Below, one piece after another: positions 56,952-64,000 of a stretch of 64,000 nt of DNA. Below the pieces are notes generated by a model that saw nothing but the letters and a program-made list of their open reading frames with translations, had not been told where the DNA came from and made no database searches. This DNA is from Buxus sempervirens (Eukaryota > Streptophyta > Magnoliopsida > Buxales > Buxaceae). The first letter of the stretch is position 1. Each line of letters starts with the position of its first letter. Location: contig OX387184.1 in assembly GCA_947561395.2 (NCBI GenBank), positions 5,208,001-5,272,000 of the forward strand. The letters are read 5' to 3'. Position numbers and translations under genes: made by a program.

Positions 56952-58566
56952 CTGAAGAATACTGAGAGCAAGGACAAAGATTCCAATACCTCTGTGAGTC
57001 GACACTTTAGCATGCATTTTATCATAGAGGAGCTTTCCAGCCACCACAGCAGCAAGGCCAATGAGAAAACCTACAAACTGAATAAATGTATGAAGATAAT
57101 ACCACAGAGGATCCCGGTGTCTATAGTATCTAGCAATGATTGAACCAGATGGAAGGAGAATCCCCCATCCAATCAAAGCCAGTACGCCATGGTTCTTCTT
57201 CATCTTGTTAATGGCTGGGAAGGTCTGAAATGCAGAAGCTGTGAAAGAACATTTTCAGTAATTGTCCTTTGTGCAAGAACAATATTATACACCATTTGAT
57301 TTTATCATAGAAGTAAATTATTTCAAATACATAATAAAAATTGATGAAGAGACAATGTTTAGATAGAAGTTTCTTAGATAAAAAATGCATATGTAACCAG
57401 TAATAACAACTTCCCAGGTTATATTACAATAATATAAAATTCCTGTTAAATTCACCCAAATAAATTATCTCAAAAAAATATAATTAATGATTTATATAGA
57501 AAAAATGTAAAAGAAAATAAATCATAAATATGTTGAAGACAAAGATGTTCAAGACAAAGGGAGGAACTCTTGCACTCATAACATAAGGCCAGAGATATTT
57601 TATTTCCACAAGACTTTGTAATATTAGAATAAGGTACAATAAGATAAAATCCTAAAGAAATTTTCCAAATTTAGGTATGGGATCCTACGAAATATATGGA
57701 GTAAAAGTCATAATGCCGTTCCCATGAGATTGGAAATTTTCTGCCTCTAGCTTAACATAATACCAGTAAAAGGTAAAGGTGGACAAATAAAAAAGAAGAA
57801 TCCAATTGTAACAACAAACTATATGTATACTCAATTGACCAGTACATTTGTAAAGTTGTCACAGTATGCACAGTTTGGACACTTAATTCCCCTGCATATA
57901 AAGAAGAAATAAGCCCTCATAGTGTGGAAAAATCAAGAAGATTTTAGAGGATGATATTTTACTAAATATACTAGAAGGGAAAGCAGTCCCCATTCCAAAA
58001 TAACCAAGACTGGATACATACTATCTTGTATAAAAAAACCACAGGCCTGGTCAAGTTCTCTTCATTTTGGGCATCAATATTGTGTTAATAATACCTATGA
58101 ACTCTCTTAAAGATGTATCTAGCACATATTGCCCCAATGATGGCCATCTTTTCACCTCAAATAAAATAAACAAAATGGAGACGCTCCAGCCGATCTTATC
58201 TTCTTATGTTGTTAATGACCAAAAAATGAAGATGTTTCTAGCTTCATATTCTAAATGTCTTCATTCCCAAAGCCCAATTTCCTTTAGAAATTTCAACAAA
58301 CACATGATATGCAAGCTGTTTCAACAATACAAGATCAACTCAAAAAATTAAACACGCAAAACTTCAGAAAATTTTACATAATTAATGACGAATTTTCCTA
58401 GAGGCATATGATTGGAAAGCAACGAAGTCGAAAAAAAAAGAAACAAAAATGACAAATAAAAATTTACCTCATAAGTTGAATGTACAACCCTGTGAGCTTG
58501 TTGATAAACAAAAGGTAGAGATAATGCAACCAATACAAAAATATGCAAACACAGCACGTATTCCAT
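56952..58566 (-). pseudogene. Cytochrome b561-domain protein, captured 5' exons
   Basis: Exon 58468-58566 encodes a signal-peptide-like start (MEYVLCLHIFVLVALSLPFV) of 33 codons in phase 0. Exon 56952-57224 (91 codons, phase 0) starts TFPAINKMKKNHGVLALIGW and continues GILLPSGSIIARYYRHRDPL, WYYLHTFIQFVGFLIGLAA and STHRGIGIFVLALSILQ. This is the b561 core with heme-ligand candidates in KNHG, YYLH and THRG. The fourth helix with the YHHW-type histidine is missing, so the transmembrane electron-transfer domain is incomplete. Both exons are free of stops. A canonical donor follows at 56951, but the next visible acceptor is in the Ulp1-like fragment, where phase 0 entry meets a stop after one codon. 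It is oriented inward from the right terminus of the Mutator element. Confidence 0.75.
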
Positions 58567-58985
58567 TTGATGTTCATGGCTACCATTAGTTTTAATGATT
58601 TTCCCGTTCTTTTTTTTGGCCCCTTTTGTTGCTTCTTTAAAGTGAAGAATCTGATGGTGGTTATACCTGTGAGCCCAATTTATATATTAAACAGAATAAT
58701 TTTATCATGATAAGGGGATATATCAGATAATGCATTAACTACATAGTTTGTTAAAATCATTGGATTAAATGGGAATTTGGTCGAAGAAATCCTTATGGAA
58801 TGGTTGTCTTTTTTTTTCTGAAGTATAGAACGCAAAAGAAAGTCCAAGTTTGAAAGCCAAAGCAATTGAGAGATGTTGGGGAAATATTCTTCACCACCGT
58901 GGGATGAGGAATGGGAAATGGCGGATAGTATTTGATTAATCACCGTTTCAAGTTAGAAAATGAAACACGAAAACTAGCTAGTAAA

Positions 58986-59371
58986 GATAGTATTTGATTA
59001 AACATGGAGTTACCAGATTGCCTCCTGGCTTCCGATTGCATCAACAGACGAAGAGAGCTTGTTGTTCAATACTTGTAGCGCAAGGTGTTTTCATTAAGGG
59101 TTGCCTGCTTCTATCATCCCCAAGGTCGAAATCTGCAAGCACGATCTGGGGATTTTGATTTTCGTTCGATTTAGGATTTGGGTTTCTGGCGGGAGTGGGA
59201 GGTTTATATTTTGGGGAAGATAAGCGTAACGGAGACGTCTCCGTTAATTGGAGGGGACGTTCGTTAACGGAGACTCTCCGTTTTTTTCAAATGTTGGAGT
59301 GGGACGCGTGGCGGAAATCGGCGGAAGCTCCAGCCGATCTTCCAGCGTCCCGCTCCAGCTGATGTGAGGTC
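58986..59371 (-). repeat. Right terminal inverted repeat of the Mutator element
   Basis: It is the inverted partner of 50233-50632. An extra AACGGAGACGTCTCCGTT palindrome near 59229 shows local divergence from the left arm. Confidence 0.88.
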
Positions 59372-59380
59372 ACCCCGCAC

Positions 59381-60704
59381 GTAGGCATGCGACTTATTTA
59401 ATATTTATTTATTTTTTGGTAAAAAAAAAAAAGGGACTTTTAAAGCCTTGTCTGCCGATTACTTTTACCATTTGTACAAGAATATAAGATAAATTTTTAT
59501 AATATTTAGAAGAAATACCTCCTATATTGTTTAGCAACCATAATGGACCTAATTGAAATATGATTTTTTTTATAATATAGTTCAATCATAATTGAAATAT
59601 GATTGAACCAATGTTTTATTCATAGTTTGGGTTCGGTGTTTCATTTTGGAACTCGGGATATCTGGACCAGCTTGCACACACACCATGATTATTAATCCCT
59701 GAGGGATTATCAGGCCAAAGACCTTGGGATAGCCCCAAAGAATTGATAACACCTAATTGGTTCAGTTTTGGTTAAAAAAGGGTTCAGATTGAATTAGTTT
59801 GATTCATTTCACAGTTTAGGTGGCTAATAAATTGAATTGAACCAAAAAACCGAACTATATTATATAATAATATATATACGAAAACTAAATTTTGTAGCGA
59901 TCAAATTTATGTTCTTTTATAGCAATCACTTTCCACCATTGATGTGTGAATTGCTTGTGAAAGGTGCAAATAAGCTTTCAGTTTTTCATTTCGGTTTACG
60001 GGTTAATCAAATAATTTTGATTCGACTTTCAATTTAGAATCAGTTTGGTATGGCTTTCAGTTTTAATCAACATAATTCGTTTTAGTTTAGATTTGGCACA
60101 AAACCTAAATTAAACCGACCAAATTATACCCCTAATTGAAGCTATAAATGAAAAATACTTCTCGCACAACAGATATGAGTAAAACAAGAAAATCTTTTGC
60201 CAACACGTTTTCATGAGTATACTAATCAAACATCACTACTACAAAATGATTCTCCATGTAATGTAATAAATTTTGGAAGAATGAAATAAATGAAATCTAA
60301 TAGTGCATTGTCAGAATTAACTATGTACATAAAAGCCCCTAACTACAATTATTAATATTAGGTAAAGAAACACATGGATTCTTTTGATGTTTTGGTTTGG
60401 TGGAAGCATATCCATAGGAAGGTTTTAAGATTTCTTAACAGATCCTGGAAGCTTAACCTGCAGCTGCGCAGCATCGGCTGAGAGAGACCTTATAAGGCAG
60501 AAATCTCAAAACAGGTTTATCAGGAGGATTGAAGTATACCTCTTACAACAAGAGTGCCCTCATTGTAGCCTGGCTCTAAATATCAGGCATAGAGGAATAA
60601 GAGGATTCTCAAAGTCATGATGTCGTGAAATGTTGCTACAAGATAAAAAGGACACTACATAATAAAATTACATGGAAGGAACAAAAAGAAGCCATTCAAA
60701 ATTT
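59381..60704. other. Intergenic to the right of the Mutator element, 3' flank of the DUF4091-type gene
   Basis: No gene is seen. 59740-60125 is rich in GGTTTAGTTT/AAACCGAAC-type motifs, with a right edge ending GACCAAATTATACCCCTA. It resembles a decayed hAT MITE, but no matching left end or duplication was found. 60200-60704 is presumably 3' UTR and flank of the next gene on the minus strand. Confidence 0.4.
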
Positions 60705-61732
60705 TTAGGATCGACATGCATAGAAGATCTCTCCCCGCATAATATCTATTGGCAAGTGATCATGTGTGTAGCGCTCTGGTCCCAAGTAAACACCCGTCTT
60801 CTCCAAAAGGGTAAGCCCTTCCTCTCTACCAAATCTTGATGCGTAGAGCTTTAAATACTCAATGTCCTACGCAGCACAGAGAAACCATTAGCAAAAGCAA
60901 ACAAAAGAGAACGTGGTATATACACTAATTTCTAAGGGATCATTCTCTAGAATTGAAGACACTTAACCAAACATGCATATCAAATTGAAGCATATCTGAT
61001 ACAATGCAAGAATGGTTTGCTCATGCAGAAGCATGCGTGCAGTAGCAATCCAAAGACCAGGCAATAGGACAAAAAGAAACCCACATTTGATTTAAATCAC
61101 ATTTTCAAGGCTAAACCGATCACAGATTGGAATTGACATACATAATTTTGGACATATTATTTAGCCTTCAAGAGGAAAAAGGAGTACATATTGCAACTCT
61201 CAAACCCTCAAATATAGAGCAACCAGTTAGATCATTTATCTGTGGTAGCAAATACCTGCAAGCCACTGAGAACGCGCTCTAGGCGAACTGAAGCAACAGG
61301 TTCATGTGAAGATGAGAACACTTCTCCAGGATAAAACAGAACCCCATCACCTGGGGGAAGGCCGCGCCGGAATCTTATCTACAGAATAGAAAAATGCTCA
61401 CAGTAATGCAAATTGATAAAAAAAAAGGCCAAGGGGATCATTCTACTTATCGATGGGAACATAAATAAACAAAATACATCTTTGCTGGCAACTGTTGCAG
61501 TGGTAATGCAAATTGGTAAATCAGACCTATTCAGTGGGGATGCAAAATTATATAATACCTCTGCACTGGCAATGGTTGCCTTCTCATAGCAGTTTGCACC
61601 CCAATACAGAAACCCTGTGCCACCTTCTTTCCATACCCGCCACATAACTGCACGATGTTGCGTGCCCCGCATCCCAAGATGCCAATTAGGGTGAGGATCA
61701 GATGGTCCCATGCACACATACGTCCACCATTC
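60705..61732 (-). CDS. DUF4091-type (glycoside hydrolase-like) protein, last three exons
   Basis: Exons 61559-61732 (58 codons), 61256-61378 (41 codons) and 60705-60866 (54 codons with TAA) are all phase 0 with GT-AG borders. They encode EWWTYVCMGPSDPHPNWHLG, VMWRVWKEGGTGFLYWGANC, RFRRGLPPGDGVLFYPGEVF, SVRLERVLSGLQDIEYLKLY and a short tail ending ACRS. The pattern (Trp-Tyr cluster, DGFLYW-like block, PG..LFYPG, R.E.L..GLQD.EYL) matches the DUF4091 domain at the C-terminus of glycoside hydrolase-like proteins, from memory. The enzymatic function in plants is unknown to me. Upstream exons are not visible before the window edge; the intervening DNA holds RTE and copia sequence, so intron or upstream structure is unresolved. 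Confidence 0.7.
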
Positions 61733-62324
61733 CTACAAGAAATGACAAACTCATTCATTTCTACTAAAAGTAATGACAAGAGCATTATCCAAATAGTTGG
61801 GGTCAGCAACTCAAATTCTGTTCATCCATCCAAATCTTTGAAACACATCATCTTCAGACAGGTATAAGGACCCAAATCTTCCACTTATCATGTGGGAAAT
61901 ATTTAACATTAAGCATGCTTACACAAATCAAAGAGCAAGTCATTGTGCTGTAACGGTGCTTTATTCAAACATATATGCATAAAAAAGGAAAAGTTCAAGC
62001 TTCAAGTAATCCTTAGATGCAGTAAAGAAGTTTTCCAGTCTACTTGAATTCCATATGTATTTGCAAGTAAATACAATTAAAATAAAAAAATAAACTAGAT
62101 CAAAATTATTTTGTTAATGACAAAGAATGAATTCTAACAAGAACAGTTTTTAGGTGAGATAAAAATACATATGAACTAATTTATGTTTCAAAATAAACAC
62201 AAATATGCAAGTGATCTATGCCACAGTTCTATATTTCCTTTCTTAAGATACATTCCAATGTCAATAAATATAAGTTTTGATTTGGTATATATTTGGGTCA
62301 ATCAACCTTCTTATTTATACAATT
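61733..62324. other. AT-rich intronic or upstream DNA of the DUF4091-type gene
   Basis: It begins with a proper acceptor for the downstream exon (TTGTAG before GAATGG on the minus strand). No other exon, transposon end or RNA gene is recognised. Confidence 0.4.
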
Positions 62325-62480
62325 ATAGGAGAAGTTTAGAAAGAAGAGACGGGCTTTCATTGACCTAGAAAAAAGAACATACGATAAAGTCTGACGGGAA
62401 TAATTTTGGTGGATTTTGGACAAAAAGGGAGTATCCATAAGGTATATTCAAGTTATTAAAGACATTAATAAAGAAAGGGC
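62325..62480 (+). pseudogene. RTE-type LINE reverse transcriptase fragment
   Basis: The reading RRAFIDLEKRTYDKV, then (after stops) FWWILDKKGVSIRYIQVIKD, matches RT palm motif A and following residues of plant RTE elements. It is isolated and broken by TGA and TAA. Confidence 0.65.
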
Positions 62481-62829
62481 TGACAAGGGTAAGAGTTTAG
62501 GAAAAAAAATTCAGGGGTCAGAGAGGAAATGTAAAAATTTCCCAAGAACTAAAATAAGCTATAAAATTGATCAGTTTTTAACCCAGGACTCAAAATGCTT
62601 AGCAAAAAAACATCTAGAGATCAGATATCATGCCACCCCAAATGCTTTGGAAAAAGCAATGCTGCTTTTGTTAATTGAATACACAATGCAGCAATGAAAT
62701 AAAATATATGATTATAATTAAATTCAAGGCCCACTTAAAGATAGTATAAGATGGCCTCTGGGGCTTAATACAGCTGCTCCACATGAATTAAGAGAGTTAA
62801 CCCATGATATGAGGAATCATCCCAAGTTT

Positions 62830-63810
62830 CAGTAGCGATCATGGCTTTCTTCTTTTTACTTGATTTTACTTTGTTAAGACATTCTGAAGCCATATGACCA
62901 TACTTTCCACATTTATAACATTGAATCTCTTTTGACTTAGTTATAGTACTTTCTTTGTATTAATTTTTCTTGTCAAAAGAGTATCAATTCTAGTTGATTC
63001 TTCCTCTTCTCTTAAAGAATTTAAAATTTTTTTTTGCTAATAAGGTAGTTTGTTCTTCTTCATCTAGTTCTTGTTCTGATTCAGGTTCAGATTCTTTGAT
63101 TTGTTCATTTTTGAACTAAAGGATTTAAGACCAATTGACTTTTCCTTTAAAGAATAAAAGTGGAGTTCATATGTTTGAAAGGACCCTACAAGCTCATCAA
63201 TTTTCATGCTATCTCGGTCCCTACATGCCTCAATTGTAGTTACTTTCGAGGCAAACCTATTAGGAGGAGATCTTAAGATTTTCCTACAGATTCTATCTTC
63301 TGGTATCCTCTCACCACGTCCCCACATACTGATGACAATGTCATTAAGACAGCTATAGAAGTCCACAAAGGACTCACTTCCCACCATCCTAATGTTAAAT
63401 TTGGTGGTCAGAAGTTGAAGTTTTGACCTTCTAAAAAGAGAAGTTCCTTCATGGGTCATTACAAGAAAGTCCTTAGCTTCCTTAGCTGATCTACATGAAC
63501 AAATTCTTTTGAACTCATCAAGTGAAATCGCATAAGTAATGGCATTAAGTGATTTTGAGTTGGCCACGTTCTGGGCCTTCTGAGTATCAGCCCAAAGTTT
63601 GTAATTTAATTCTTCTATTCTTTTAATTCCATGTTTGTCAATGATTTCTATGGCTGGGGATGTCCATCCACTTAAAACACTTCGCCAGGAAGCTTCATCT
63701 CAAGCTTTGAGAAATATTTTCATCCTATAATTCCAATAGGCAAAGTTGTTTCCAGGAAAGTCTAGAAACAAAGAACCCATCTTTAGGCATATTTAGGTGC
63801 TTTTCCAAAA
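62830..63810 (-). pseudogene. Ty1/copia gag (UBN2-type) with zinc knuckle
   Basis: On the minus strand, gag begins near 63805. After frame breaks it reads NFAYWNYRMKIFLKA, SGWTSPAIEIIDKHG and ELNYKLWADTQKAQNVANSK. The longest open frame is 63064-63567, with SCRSAKEAKDFLVMTHEGTS and LLTTKFNIRMVGSESFVDFY. A CCHC knuckle CYKCGKYGHMASEC lies at 62879-62920. This is the capsid and nucleocapsid region of a copia element whose pol is absent; coding fades near 62830. At least one stop and two frame changes are present. Confidence 0.8.
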
Positions 63811-63847
63811 TCCCAGTTCAGACGGTAAAGTCCTAAAAAAGTGTCAA

Positions 63848-63859
63848 GCTCTGATACCA
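63848..63859 (-). promoter_or_regulatory. Primer binding site (initiator tRNA-Met) of the right-hand copia element
   Basis: TGGTATCAGAGC on the minus strand is the standard complement to the 3' end of initiator tRNA-Met used by plant copia elements. It lies two bases inside the LTR edge at about 63862 and about 45 bases upstream of gag. Confidence 0.85.
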
Positions 63860-63861
63860 AT

Positions 63862-64000
63862 TGAAAGTACACCTGACTATGCCCTAGAGGGGGTGAATAA
63901 TAATAATTCAAATTTTATTTCTTTTAGACTCAAATTTAACCAATCACCCCCAACTTTGATTTTAGGTCGCACAGCTAATTATTTGATCAATATACCAATG
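63862..64000 (-). mobile_element. 3' end of a copia 5' LTR, cut by the window edge
   Basis: On the minus strand the LTR ends CACCCCCTCTAGGGCATAG then GTGTACTTTCA, directly before the primer binding site. The rest of the LTR lies beyond the window. Confidence 0.7.

Larger units (their letters stand above)
50233..59371. mobile_element. 9.1-kb non-autonomous Mutator element carrying three gene fragments (Pack-MULE-like)
   Basis: The termini are inverted repeats of about 390 bp: left GACCCCATATCAGCTGGAGC, reversed right GACCTCACATCAGCTGGAGC. A perfect 9-bp target duplication ACCCCGCAC lies at 50224-50232 and 59372-59380. These are the two hallmarks of Mutator elements. No MURA transposase is seen. 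The interior holds a NiaP-like transporter fragment (+), an inverted satellite array, a Ulp1-like protease fragment (-) and cytochrome b561 exons (-). The remaining gaps (50633-51465, 53391-53728, 55027-55586, 58567-58985) show nothing I recognise and may be captured introns or UTRs. Acquired host gene pieces still containing introns indicate capture at the DNA level. Confidence 0.88.

Noticed and set aside
59740..60125. Possible hAT MITE with AAACCGAAC motifs
   Set aside because: Right end looks plausible (TACCCCTA), but no left end or 8-bp duplication was found.
1..64000. tRNA, rRNA or snRNA genes
   Set aside because: No cloverleaf-type or conserved snRNA sequence was recognised by eye; a covariance-model scan would be needed to exclude them.

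Overview
The window is nuclear DNA from a flowering plant, most likely a non-grass with a repeat-rich genome. The evidence is GT-AG introns, plant-type genes (an E-class PPR protein, RPC5, a Claspin/Mrc1-like protein, SF3B4, a NiaP-like transporter fragment), L1 and RTE LINEs, Ty1/copia and Ogre-like LTR elements, and hAT, PIF/Harbinger and Mutator elements. I cannot name the species.

Layout. 1-3.7 kb: dead Ty1/copia pol with a nested hAT MITE, followed by its 3' LTR. 3.7-4.13 kb: LINE scrap. 4.58-4.68 kb (-): first exon of SF3B4. Its upstream region is occupied by a PIF/Harbinger derivative (4.85-6.1 kb), itself interrupted by a second hAT MITE. 6.28-14.36 kb: a full-length but dead L1-type LINE split by a 2.28-kb solo LTR. 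15.5-23.7 kb (+): a 12-exon Claspin/Mrc1-like gene. 24.87-26.86 kb (+): an intronless single-pass membrane protein. 28.2-30.3 kb (+): an intronless PPR protein. 31.5-49.5 kb (-): RPC5, a subunit of RNA polymerase III, in 13 exons. Its long introns hold a recent LINE insertion, a foldback Mutator MITE and older LINE/RTE remnants.

50.23-59.37 kb: a 9.1-kb non-autonomous Mutator element (Pack-MULE-like) with about 390-bp terminal inverted repeats and a perfect 9-bp target duplication. It carries fragments of three unrelated genes: a NiaP-type transporter (+), a Ulp1-like SUMO protease (-) and a cytochrome b561 protein (-). It also carries a 1.3-kb inverted duplication of a seven-unit satellite array. 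This is the most unusual object in the window. 60.7-61.7 kb (-): the last three exons of a DUF4091-type gene. 62.8-64 kb (-): gag, primer binding site and LTR edge of another copia element.

The host genes are unrelated housekeeping genes (splicing, replication checkpoint, Pol III, an organelle-type PPR protein) and show no operon-like logic. The main story is layered transposon insertion, datable from target-site duplications. Exon models were built by hand from reading phase and GT-AG sites; phases close across all 12 exons of the Claspin-like gene and all 13 exons of RPC5.
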